Of a stretch of 17,965 nt of DNA, positions 8,468-15,592 are shown piece after piece (position 1 is the stretch's first letter; each line of letters begins with the position of its first letter). The position numbers and the translations under genes were made by a program. The notes below the pieces were generated by a model. The model ran no database searches. It saw nothing but the letters and a program-made list of their open reading frames with translations, and was not told the DNA's origin. Origin of the DNA: Candidatus Peregrinibacteria bacterium (GTDB taxonomy: Bacteria > Patescibacteriota > Gracilibacteria > UM-FILTER-43-11); NCBI GenBank assembly GCA_016927155.1, contig JAFGNE010000082.1, positions 1 through 17,965 on the forward strand, read 5' to 3'.

Positions 8468-8498
8468 GAGCCCCGGGAACCAAAAGGTCGCGGGGCTC
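8468..8498 (-). terminator. Rho-independent terminator of the Cys-rich lipoprotein gene
   Basis: GAGCCCCG (8468-8475) pairs with CGGGGCTC (8491-8498). An inner ACC/GGT pairing closes an AAAA loop. On the minus strand the stem is followed by TTTTCTAAAT. It lies about 20 nt after the stop at 8520. Confidence 0.88.
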
Positions 8499-8519
8499 AT
8501 GGAAATGAGGTCAGTAGAG

Positions 8520-11186
8520 TTATTGGATGCGCACGGTGAGTTCGCTTGGGAACTCCTCGCCACAGGCATTGCGGCAAGTAGCCTTCAGCTTAATATCTCC
8601 CGTGCAGTTTCCCGTTTTGAACGAGATGCTAAAGGTGTCTTGAGTCGAGCTCCAAGGCACCGTTATTGTATCACCGGATGTCCATGTACCGGGGGAGCCG
8701 CAATTCTGCGTTTCCACCGCGTGGATGCTGGAACTGTAGGTTGCCTTCACCTGGAGACTATACGCCGTATTGGGATGGCAGCCTCCCCAGCAGACAACAA
8801 GGGCGCTGGCAATACAGTCCGGGTTCGGGTCGCACTGCTTGTCGCACTCCCCCGGCGGGCCCCAGCCACTGTCGCATACGCAGGCACCCGAGGGTTCCTC
8901 GCAGTGCTGGTTGGTGCCGCAGGAAACCGGAGTACCCGCCTGGCAGCCCAGGATAGGGTCACAGGTTTCCACGCCGTCACAAGCTGAACTATTTTGGCAG
9001 TTCAGCGGCCCGAACGATTTGCATTGGCCCGTCGCCGGATCGCATTGTTCGCTGCCGTCGCAAACATCACCATCACTTGGACAAACGATGGGCGTTCCCG
9101 CCACGCAGCCGGTTACCGGGTCGCAGGTCTCCGCTCCGTCACACGGATTCCCATTATCACATTGCAACGGATTCAGATGGACGCATGAATTTGTCACCAA
9201 ATCACATGCTTCCGTCCCGTTACACACATCGTCGTCATTCGGGCAGTCAGAATCACTTAGGCACTCTACGCATTGGTCGGTGAGTTCCTTGCACTTTTCC
9301 GGGTCGCAAGGGTCGCCTTGGTGCGCGCAAGCGCCTTTTAGACATATCTCGGGGCCGTTGCAGAAAATAAAATCCTGAGAACAATCCGTATCCGTTAGGC
9401 AATCCACACATTTGTCATTCTCTTCGTCGCATTTTTTCGGTGCTACACAAGGGTTGCCTTTGGATTGGCAGGTGTACGCTTGGCACACCTCCGGGCCGTT
9501 GCAAAACAGGCCATCCTGCTCACAATCGGCGTCCTTCACACACTCCACACAAGCGTCCCCGTCCTCAACGCAGATTTTATTGTCTTTTGTACAAGGGTCG
9601 CCTGCATGCTGGCAAATGTTTTCCAAACACAACTCCGGGCCGTTGCAGAAAACAGCATCCTGCTCGCAATCTTCGTCCTCCACGCACTCCACGCAAATCT
9701 GTCTTTCCTCAAGGCAGATTTCATCATCGGAGCAGGGGAGGGGGCCGTCTTCACATTCCCCCGTTGCCTTGTTGCAGGTTGCTACACCGTTGCACCAAAG
9801 CCCGTCTTCACAGGTTTTTCCGAAACATTTGTCCGGCGTGCAATCAGGGCCTTCGTATCCAGGTGAGCAACTTGTACAATCCGGTTCCTCGTAACCGATT
9901 TTGCACCGGTCACAGAAGATCCCGTCATGGGAATCGTCGCACAGGCAAGTGCCGTCTTCCTGACACTCTCCGTTTATACAGTAGCTAGGACAGGGTTGCG
10001 GGGAACATTCCCCATTTTCCTCCTTGTACCCTTCAACGCATCTTTCACATTCGTCTCCGGAATACCCGAACCAGCAGAAACAAGTTTCATCCCACCACGC
10101 TCCATGGCCGCCACACGGGTCTTCACCTGTTGGGTTTTGGCATTCGTCTCCGTCCCAACCCGGGTTACACTCACAAGTCAGGTCGGGCTTAAGAAAACCA
10201 TGCCCGGAACAAAAGTATATGGGTTCCTTGTCCCATTGCGCGCAATCAGGCCACAGCCATCCGGGATTGCATTCGCAACTCCCATCAGCCTGTAATTTGC
10301 CGTTGCGGTTGCAGGGGTCTGCTGTGTTTTCATCCGGAAACACGCACTCGGGCGCTATCCAGCCGGGGCAGACGCATTGGCCGTCCGCCTCATCGCAATA
10401 CCCGTTTGGGCAGGTTATGCTGAAACAGGGATTTTGCGCAAGGCATTCCGGCGGAACGCTCCATTCGGGTAGGCAGATACACTCGCCGCCAAAACATTCC
10501 GCGTTTTCTTCGCAGACAATATTTTGCGTGACGCAGGTGTCTTCGCCGCCCAGCAGGATACCATCTTCGCCCCAAGCTTCCGCATTATCCAGGCACTTTA
10601 GGGCGAGCATGGCCACCTTTCCGGCGGGAATAAACAGTGTGGATTCCAGAAATACCTCATTGGGCTGTAGGTATTCCTCGGGGTAGGCTGCCATAAAGCA
10701 GACCACGATGTACCCGTCGGGATCCTCCAGCCTTTTAATCAGGCTTTTGATCCCTACCGGCACATCGCCCGGGATGACTTTTACATCATCCGTGAATTCC
10801 ACAACCGGTGGCTGGTTTTGTGGAATATCTTCCACTTCGCAATTTCCCGTTTCGGGATTGCAAACCCAGCCTTCGGGGCATGTGTCGGGGCACTTTGGCC
10901 CGGCATCTTCTTCCCCTCCGTCGACATCGTCATTTCCGACATCTTCATCGCCTCCGTCGCCGGCATCATTATCGTCATCGTCATTGTCATCATCAGTGTC
11001 TGAAATATCATCAACATCTTCTTCTCCGCCGTCATCAAGACAGTCATCCCCTTCACAAAAGGGCCAATCGCCTATATCACGGCGGTGCACTTCAATTCCC
11101 CCCGGGGGGTCTTCGTCGCAGCCGCAAGACTGTATAAAACTGATCGCAAGGATCGTTCCAAACAGAATCATTATTCGCTTATTCAT
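8520..11186 (-). CDS. large Cys-rich probable lipoprotein with EGF-like and myxobacterial-type repeats
   Basis: The protein has 888 residues. The N-terminus, MNKRIMILFGTILAISFIQSC, looks like a lipoprotein signal with C21 as lipidation site. Residues 46-95 are an almost pure Asp/Glu/Gly/Asn linker. A short Cys motif (99-116: CPDTCPEGWVCNPETGNC) precedes a Cys-poor domain at about 123-210 (QPPVVEFTDDV, LEDPDGYIVVCF). EGF/laminin-like modules fill about 218-450 (CECNPGW, GYSGDECERC, GYEGPDC). From 451 to about 756 come repeats such as CVECVEDEDCEQDAVFCNGP, then CDGxExCDPxxGC units, familiar from Myxococcales surface proteins. A Cys-containing beta-rich C-terminal domain (about 795-888) is not recognised. 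The gene is preceded by GGAGGT and ends at a strong terminator, so it is its own unit. It is probably a disulphide-stabilised stalk or binding protein; the ligand is unknown. Confidence 0.85.
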   Translation of the reverse strand: MNKRIMILFGTILAISFIQSCGCDEDPPGGIEVHRRDIGDWPFCEGDDCLDDGGEEDVDDISDTDDDNDDDDNDAGDGGDEDVGNDDVDGGEEDAGPKCPDTCPEGWVCNPETGNCEVEDIPQNQPPVVEFTDDVKVIPGDVPVGIKSLIKRLEDPDGYIVVCFMAAYPEEYLQPNEVFLESTLFIPAGKVAMLALKCLDNAEAWGEDGILLGGEDTCVTQNIVCEENAECFGGECICLPEWSVPPECLAQNPCFSITCPNGYCDEADGQCVCPGWIAPECVFPDENTADPCNRNGKLQADGSCECNPGWLWPDCAQWDKEPIYFCSGHGFLKPDLTCECNPGWDGDECQNPTGEDPCGGHGAWWDETCFCWFGYSGDECERCVEGYKEENGECSPQPCPSYCINGECQEDGTCLCDDSHDGIFCDRCKIGYEEPDCTSCSPGYEGPDCTPDKCFGKTCEDGLWCNGVATCNKATGECEDGPLPCSDDEICLEERQICVECVEDEDCEQDAVFCNGPELCLENICQHAGDPCTKDNKICVEDGDACVECVKDADCEQDGLFCNGPEVCQAYTCQSKGNPCVAPKKCDEENDKCVDCLTDTDCSQDFIFCNGPEICLKGACAHQGDPCDPEKCKELTDQCVECLSDSDCPNDDDVCNGTEACDLVTNSCVHLNPLQCDNGNPCDGAETCDPVTGCVAGTPIVCPSDGDVCDGSEQCDPATGQCKSFGPLNCQNSSACDGVETCDPILGCQAGTPVSCGTNQHCEEPSGACVCDSGWGPPGECDKQCDPNPDCIASALVVCWGGCHPNTAYSLQVKATYSSSIHAVETQNCGSPGTWTSGDTITVPWSSTQDTFSISFKTGNCTGDIKLKATCRNACGEEFPSELTVRIQ
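9119..9695 (-). repeat. tandem Cys-rich repeats of about 46-48 residues inside the lipoprotein gene
   Basis: Units begin at residues 498, 546, 593 and 639 with CVECV or a close variant and continue DxDCxQDxxFCNGPExC. Similarity is also visible at DNA level: the 11-mer GGGCCGTTGCA recurs at 9352, 9493 and 9637 (spacings 141 and 144 bp). A related, shorter CDGxExCDP repeat continues downstream to about 8921. Confidence 0.85.
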
Positions 11187-11188
11187 TG

Positions 11189-11216
11189 TTGTTTACCTCC
11201 AAAAGCTGTTTAAAAT
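11189..11216 (+). promoter_or_regulatory. possible plus-strand promoter reading into the intergenic stem-loops
   Basis: TTGTTT (11189-11194) and TAAAAT (11211-11216) have a 16-nt spacer. The predicted start is near 11223, exactly at the foot of the 11225-11279 stem-loop. No coding sequence follows on the plus strand before the hairpin terminator near 11363. The region is AT-rich, so a chance match is quite possible. Confidence 0.25.
11195..11200 (-). promoter_or_regulatory. canonical Shine-Dalgarno site of the lipoprotein gene
   Basis: The minus strand reads GGAGGT, 8 nt before ATG 11186. It is the only full, well-spaced Shine-Dalgarno in the window and fixes the start of this gene. Confidence 0.85.
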
Positions 11217-11224
11217 AATTGTTT

Positions 11225-11279
11225 AATTCACTGGAACACCGCAAAAACAATATTTGCTTTCACGTTGCTCCAGTGAATT
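11225..11279. other. large stem-loop in the intergenic region upstream of the lipoprotein gene
   Basis: AATTCACTGGA (11225-11235) and TCCAGTGAATT (11269-11279) form a perfect 11-bp inverted repeat. Inside it AAC can pair with GTT (11264-11266), and GCAAA (11241-11245) pairs with TTTGC (11253-11257) around a 7-nt loop. It could be a 5'-UTR element of the minus-strand lipoprotein gene or the 5' hairpin of a plus-strand small RNA. No riboswitch class was recognised. Confidence 0.6.
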
Positions 11280-11288
11280 CGTATGATA

Positions 11289-11340
11289 CTGACCTCGTTG
11301 TTAAGGATCAGCCGTGGCTCGCCTTTGATAAATATCAGAG
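11289..11340. other. two further small inverted repeats in the same intergenic region
   Basis: CTGACC (11289-11294) pairs with GGATCAG (11305-11311) with one bulged A. CTTTGATA (11323-11330) and TATCAGAG (11333-11340) are symmetrical at 7 of 8 positions around a central AA, resembling an operator more than an RNA hairpin. No protein-coding frame was supported here. Confidence 0.35.
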
Positions 11341-11357
11341 AAAGACACAGCAATTAT

Positions 11358-11380
11358 AAAAACCCGTAAAACGGGCTTTT
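11358..11380. terminator. hairpin terminator between the lipoprotein and kinase-like genes
   Basis: CCCGT (11363-11367) pairs with ACGGG (11371-11375) across an AAA loop. A runs precede it and TTTT follows, so it could work in either direction. On the minus strand it reads GCCCGTTTTACGGGTTTTTAT, downstream of the kinase-like gene ending at 11435. Confidence 0.7.
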
Positions 11381-11397
11381 GTTTGGGTGTTTATTGG

Positions 11398-11415
11398 ACA
11401 CTTCAAAAGAAGTGT
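11398..11415. terminator. perfect 7-bp hairpin just after the kinase-like gene
   Basis: ACACTTC (11398-11404) and GAAGTGT (11409-11415) enclose an AAAA loop. It lies 20 nt beyond the stop at 11435. It has no strong U tract on the minus strand, so it may be a processing or stabilising hairpin, with the 11358-11380 structure as the true terminator. Confidence 0.45.
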
Positions 11416-11434
11416 GTTTAAATATAACACATTT

Positions 11435-12040
11435 TCACCTGAAGATCAAATGAAGTTGCTGTCCTTTTGTTTCCCATCGGATTTTATGGGCTTCAAGCGC
11501 GCGAACGGCCAGTTGCAACCCCAATTCGTGAGGATTTTCGTTTTTTAGGCATTTTGACCAGTCTTTTTTTGCAAGCGCGGGCATGGCTTTTCTATCCGCC
11601 TGGATGGTTAATGTCTTTTTTTGTGGAGCCCATTTGAATTCGATCGCTGACGTTTTTTCCAGTAAAGCTTTGGTTACCTGTTCAATAGCCAGTTTAATCA
11701 GGGTTTCGTCACCTCGCACAGAAAGGTCGCCTTTAGGCAATATGACAGTAACGGATTTTTTTGTGATTTCATTTTTATGGGTGAGTATAATGATTTCCAG
11801 AAGTGACCTTAAATCAACCTCACGGACGAATAATGCCTGTTTTTTCCCTAACATCATATTTTGGTAAGAAGTGAGCAGGGCGGCCCTTTCCACTACTCCT
11901 AGAAGTTCTTTCCTTTTTTCCCGGGAAAGCGGGCCGTCGAGCAGCGCGATCTGAATTTCCATAAGCAGGTTCAGGAGCTCGTGCCTGATCAATCGATTTG
12001 TGTTTTCCATCGGATTGGGTACAATGACTTTTGAAATCAT
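11435..12040 (-). CDS. degenerate histidine-kinase-like protein
   Basis: The protein has 201 residues. RLIRHELLNLLMEIQIALLD (16-35) resembles the kinase dimerisation H-box, with H20 as candidate phospho-acceptor. The C-terminal part has the layout of a HATPase domain, but the ATP-binding motifs are eroded. The N-box NLxxNA reads EQVTKA (about 120-125), and no DxGxG G1 box is present (ADRKAMPAL at 148-156). Only a G2-like helix, LGLQLAVRALEAHKIRWE (173-190), remains close to consensus. There is no sensor or membrane segment. It is probably a pseudokinase, phosphatase or Hpt-like phosphotransfer protein; catalytic kinase activity is doubtful. The start at 12040 lies 3 bp from the divergent regulator's ATG; M11 (12010) is a reasonable alternative. 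It ends on TGA. Confidence 0.7.
   Translation of the reverse strand: MISKVIVPNPMENTNRLIRHELLNLLMEIQIALLDGPLSREKRKELLGVVERAALLTSYQNMMLGKKQALFVREVDLRSLLEIIILTHKNEITKKSVTVILPKGDLSVRGDETLIKLAIEQVTKALLEKTSAIEFKWAPQKKTLTIQADRKAMPALAKKDWSKCLKNENPHELGLQLAVRALEAHKIRWETKGQQLHLIFR
11998..12025 (+). promoter_or_regulatory. possible promoter for the receiver gene, inside the divergent kinase-like gene
   Basis: TTGTGT (11998-12003) and TACAAT (12020-12025) are separated by 16 nt. The predicted leader before ATG 12044 is about 12 nt. Because the two start codons are 3 bp apart, the promoters must lie within the opposite coding sequences, which adds some support. Confidence 0.35.
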
Positions 12041-12043
12041 TCT

Positions 12044-12409
12044 ATGGCAAAAATCATTCTTTTAGAAGACGAAAAAGCTTTGGGGCAGATTTACCAAAAA
12101 AAATTGGAAGCGGCCGGCCATAAGGTCTATTTTATTACTACTCCCGAAGAAGCCCAGGAAACGGCCAAAAAAGTTAAAGCGGACGTGGTTATTTTGGATA
12201 ATGGCATAAAAGGGCGGAATGAGACGGGGATCGATATCGCCCCTTCCATCCGCAAAACACTGCCCAAATCCAAAATCATCATCCTTTCCAATTACAACCA
12301 GTGCCAATTTGAAGAACAAGCCCTGAAAGCCGGTGTGGATGCCTATCTTGTCAAGATCGACACGCCACCGCCAGTGCTTATCGCTTATCTCAAAAAATTA
12401 CTTCATTAG
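12044..12409 (+). CDS. single-domain response regulator (receiver only)
   Basis: A 121-residue CheY-like receiver with no output domain. All key residues are present: acidic pair E8/D9 (IILLEDE), phospho-acceptor D52 (VVILDNGIKG), S82 (IIILSN) and K104 (AYLVKIDTPP). Such proteins pass phosphate along a relay or act by binding a target protein in the cytoplasm. It is divergent from a degenerate kinase-like gene (3 bp between start codons) and its last 12 bp overlap the 3' end of the complete membrane kinase on the other strand. That packing makes the two kinases its likely partners; this is inference. No Shine-Dalgarno is visible. The start is fixed by the receiver fold beginning right at MAKIILLEDE. 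Confidence 0.9.
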   Translation: MAKIILLEDEKALGQIYQKKLEAAGHKVYFITTPEEAQETAKKVKADVVILDNGIKGRNETGIDIAPSIRKTLPKSKIIILSNYNQCQFEEQALKAGVDAYLVKIDTPPPVLIAYLKKLLH

Positions 12410-14542
12410 CCTCGGCAGGTAGAGGGCAAACAGCGCCCCTCCCTCGGGGGCGTCTTCCATCCAAATCTTTCCCTTGTGGAGTTCGGCAATTTTTTGGCAA
12501 ATATAAAGCCCAAGGCCTATACCCCCTCCCGGCCCTTTGGTCCTGAATTTATCGAATACCTTTTTCTTCATCTTGTCCGGCACACCGGGGCCGTTATCCC
12601 GCACTGTAATCAAGACGTGATGGTTTTTTGTTTTTACCCCCAAAGTGATTTTTCCCTTGTTCGCCGGCACGAATTTGATCGCGTTGCCGATGAGGTTGCG
12701 AAGCACCTGGTTCATTTGCGCTTTGTCTATTTTACAAAAGATCTTCTTTTTTAATCTATCTTCCAATAAAAATTCAACGGATTTTTCTTTCATAATCCCC
12801 GTGAAGTCCCGGAATACGGATTGGATAAATTCTTTTATATCCGTTTTTTCCGGATTGGGTTTTACCTTTTTAAGGTCATATTGCTGGACGCTGAACAGCC
12901 TTGCGGTCAGTTCTTTCAGGGTGGTTAACGCGGCATCCACTGATTCCAGATTTTCTTTCAGGTTTTTGGGTTTTTGTTTTCCGCTCAACATGTCTTCCAC
13001 CCGGAAGAGGGCGATGCTTAAAGGCGTCCGAAGTTCGTGGGCGGTTACCGCAAGAAAATCCGATTGTTGCCTCACCAGTTCCTGGATTGCTTCGTATTGT
13101 ACCCTTAACTGTTTCGTTTTCCGGGCGATGGCCGCTTTCATCAAATCGTTTTCTTCCTGCAGGTTCATTTTGAGCAGGATGTTCATTGTCCCGATTTCCA
13201 GGTCATGCCGGGTATTTGCTATTTCATTGATCGTTTCTCCCGTGAGCAAAGTTACCCCTTCTTTTTTCGCCAGGGCCAAAAAACCAAATAGCTTGTTTTC
13301 GGAAAATAGCGGCAGACAAAGATCGGCATTCAGTTCTTTTAGCCCTTTTTTCAATTTGTTTTTTTCCGCTTGGGGGATGTGCTTATAATCGATTTCCTGG
13401 CTGACAACTACGTCATTCCTAAAATCCTTCAGTGTACGGGAAAAATCATTTTCGTAAAAAATGCTGATTGTTTTTTTATCTGTTTTTTCACTGGTTTCCC
13501 CGTTTCTTTTCCTGATGACGTAAAGGTCGGCGCGCGCGAAATCCAATTTTACCGTGAACGTTTCCTGCAGAATTTCCAACAATTTTCCAAACGTGTCGCA
13601 ATAATAAATTTTGGATTTTAGGTTGGTAATGGCGTTTTTAAGCCCCCTCATTCCGATGTCGTAAAATTCAGGAATAATGGAACGTGCGTACATGTACAAA
13701 CCACCTGCCACCAAAATACTGATGACAAGAGAAATATCTTTAGCCAATACGGGGAAAAAGGAAATCAGTCCTTTACTGATAAAAAGCGCAAAAAGGACGT
13801 AGCCCGCCAGCAACAACCCCTCTCGCGCGAGTTTTCGATAAATATAAGCAAGGTTGAAAAACCGGAAACGCTGGATGGCATAATAAGTGGGGAGAACAAA
13901 AAACAGGATGACGATGGGAATCTGGCGCTGAAGAATGATGATGTTGAAGACGGGGAGAACGACATTGGTGGTGACCGCTATCGCCACGAAGAGCAGATAG
14001 CCATACATGACCATCATCATTTTCCTTCTTTCAATTCCCTGAATGTCTTTAAGTTTTATGATTAAAATAATAAAAGGGGCAAAAAGATTAAAAATGATGT
14101 CGAAGAGATATAGGAAATAAAGGGAGCCCAGGTTATCGTTAACATAAACCCCATTTTCAATAATAAAAGAGTGATGGATTGAAGTTGTGAAACTGGCGAT
14201 ACAGAACGTGATGGCGGTTATACCAATGTATAAAACGCCGAACAAACGCCTTATGGTGAGAACGGTTTTAGGAAAGAAATAAATGAAGACGGTCATTAAG
14301 GACATAGCCACGATCGAGAATCCATAGGAAAGCCGGATCCAGACCAATGCCATATTCCAGTATTGGCGATCAGCGTACCAATACCCTAAATATAAAGTGG
14401 TCATCCATGCAATCGTTCCTAATGAAAAGAGGAAAAAAGTTTGATTATTTCTCGCGCGCGGACTGTCTGATAATACCAAAATCCCGAGTATCCCTATCAA
14501 GAGAATAAAGGCGAAATAAACGAAATCAAAAAAATTGGTCAT
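12398..14542 (-). CDS. multi-pass membrane sensor histidine kinase with GAF-like region
   Basis: The protein has 714 residues. The N-terminus has about seven membrane helices (roughly 5-25, 33-55, 66-92, 99-121, 140-163, 174-197, 202-222), in the style of the 7TM sensor region of some histidine kinases. Two more follow at about 239-261 and 267-287. Residues about 315-455 look like a GAF domain (LLEILQETFTVKLDFARADL, LCLPLFSENKLFGFLALAKK). A coiled-coil (460-495) leads to HisKA with H502 in TAHELRTPLS. The HATPase is intact: N-box NLIGNAIKF (616-624), G1 DNGPGV (649-654), F-box VFDKFRTKG and G2 GGGIGLGLYI. It follows the CxxC protein gene by 41 nt on the same strand, so the sensor may respond to that operon's product. 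Its 3' end overlaps the receiver gene by 12 bp. Signal unknown. Confidence 0.92.
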   Translation of the reverse strand: MTNFFDFVYFAFILLIGILGILVLSDSPRARNNQTFFLFSLGTIAWMTTLYLGYWYADRQYWNMALVWIRLSYGFSIVAMSLMTVFIYFFPKTVLTIRRLFGVLYIGITAITFCIASFTTSIHHSFIIENGVYVNDNLGSLYFLYLFDIIFNLFAPFIILIIKLKDIQGIERRKMMMVMYGYLLFVAIAVTTNVVLPVFNIIILQRQIPIVILFFVLPTYYAIQRFRFFNLAYIYRKLAREGLLLAGYVLFALFISKGLISFFPVLAKDISLVISILVAGGLYMYARSIIPEFYDIGMRGLKNAITNLKSKIYYCDTFGKLLEILQETFTVKLDFARADLYVIRKRNGETSEKTDKKTISIFYENDFSRTLKDFRNDVVVSQEIDYKHIPQAEKNKLKKGLKELNADLCLPLFSENKLFGFLALAKKEGVTLLTGETINEIANTRHDLEIGTMNILLKMNLQEENDLMKAAIARKTKQLRVQYEAIQELVRQQSDFLAVTAHELRTPLSIALFRVEDMLSGKQKPKNLKENLESVDAALTTLKELTARLFSVQQYDLKKVKPNPEKTDIKEFIQSVFRDFTGIMKEKSVEFLLEDRLKKKIFCKIDKAQMNQVLRNLIGNAIKFVPANKGKITLGVKTKNHHVLITVRDNGPGVPDKMKKKVFDKFRTKGPGGGIGLGLYICQKIAELHKGKIWMEDAPEGGALFALYLPRLMK

Positions 14543-14583
14543 TTATGTTTTTACTTGAAAACTTTCCATTCCATTCTAAACAT

Positions 14584-15573
14584 TTATGACATCTTTTTTC
14601 CAGCCAAAGTTTCTTTTAATTTCCGGAACTCATCAGGGGACATGTTGAAAACATCCTTTACCCTTCCGACATTCCCGCCAATCAAGATATCTCCGCTGTC
14701 TTCTTCAAAAAAATTGGTGCCGTCATGGCCTCCGACAGTTTTAAAGATCGCATGAGCAGGAGATCCTTTTTTGACTTCTCCGCTGGTATTTAAATCCCAT
14801 AAAGAAGGAGGTATCGCATTGAACATGTTGCGCATCAGGAGCATTAGGTCTCCCTTTGCCTCAGGGGAGATACTCATGCAGTTCCATGCCAGAAAGGTTT
14901 CATGACCCTTTAAATGTTTTTCAGGGTGGATCATGTTTATACAGTCAATAAATTTTTGTGGATCGCGCTGATATTCCGGTTTCTGTTCTTTCATGTACAT
15001 ATACCGGCTTTGCCATTCCAATTCAAATTGACGGAGATACGAGGTCACAAAAGCAAAAGAGAGCCCTGCGATAGAGTTATCGCTATTCCGCCTTAAAACG
15101 CTCAAAAAACTTTCATCACTTTCTTTTAATTTTTTCATAAAATTTTCAGTCAGTTTTTCAGGGTCATAAATAAACGGCATTTCTGTTTGGCAACAGGGGC
15201 ATTGCCGAGGGTGGTCACTGTCCATTTCGTTTAAGGGGACAAAGGCATTTTCCGTGCCGAAAGCTTGCCGGGCGGTCATCAGAGCGTGTTGCCCCTGTTC
15301 TTCACAGGGGGGGCAGGTTACGTATTGGTAGGTATTGCTGAAAAGCCATCGGTAGTAATCCGAAACCTCTTTCACTAATTCCGGCGTGATCTCTTTGGAG
15401 GTTAAGGCTTCACCACGGAAAAGTTTGACGACTTTTACATCCGGTGAATTTTGCTGAGGAGGAATTTGCGTGTCCACTTTTACACGTATATCTTCCGCGA
15501 TTGCGGCGGGGGTTATCGGTTTTTCTGCTTCAGCTATTGCTGAAGAAGGGGCTTTGGGCTTTTCATCTACCAT
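14584..15573 (-). CDS. unknown protein with paired CxxC zinc site and possible GNAT-like core
   Basis: The protein has 329 residues; I do not recognise a named family. The N-terminal 45 residues are Pro/Ala-rich and probably disordered. A motif LFRGEALTSKEITPELVKEV (51-70) and YYRWLFSN lead into C87-PP-C90 and C125-PC-C128, which together could bind one zinc. The part from about 155 on has a weak GNAT-like feel: SVLRRNSDNSIAGLSFAFVT (158-177) as a beta-beta step, then NCMSISPEAKGDLMLLMRNM (231-250) in the place of the acyl-CoA-binding strand, loop and helix. This is by eye and needs a profile or structure search. It lies 19 nt after the decarboxylase and 41 nt before the membrane kinase on one strand, so an amine-modifying role is plausible but unproven. 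No signal peptide or membrane helix is seen. Confidence 0.6.
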   Translation of the reverse strand: MVDEKPKAPSSAIAEAEKPITPAAIAEDIRVKVDTQIPPQQNSPDVKVVKLFRGEALTSKEITPELVKEVSDYYRWLFSNTYQYVTCPPCEEQGQHALMTARQAFGTENAFVPLNEMDSDHPRQCPCCQTEMPFIYDPEKLTENFMKKLKESDESFLSVLRRNSDNSIAGLSFAFVTSYLRQFELEWQSRYMYMKEQKPEYQRDPQKFIDCINMIHPEKHLKGHETFLAWNCMSISPEAKGDLMLLMRNMFNAIPPSLWDLNTSGEVKKGSPAHAIFKTVGGHDGTNFFEEDSGDILIGGNVGRVKDVFNMSPDEFRKLKETLAGKKMS

Positions 15574-15592
15574 GGTATTAATGAGTTAAGAA

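Noticed and set aside
9100..9700. Regularly spaced DNA repeats considered as a CRISPR array
   Set aside because: The repeats are imperfect, about 144 bp apart and lie in frame inside a Cys-repeat protein; there is no short identical repeat with unique spacers.
8770..11226. Several long plus-strand open frames opposite the Cys-rich lipoprotein gene (for example 8770-9378, 10024-10686, 10708-11226)
   Set aside because: Low-complexity Ser/His/Pro/Gln-rich translations are what antisense of Cys/Asp/Gly-rich codons gives; they have no upstream signals.
11281..11350. tRNA or known riboswitch in the hairpin-rich intergenic region
   Set aside because: No cloverleaf arms, TTC loop or known aptamer core could be found; only simple inverted repeats.
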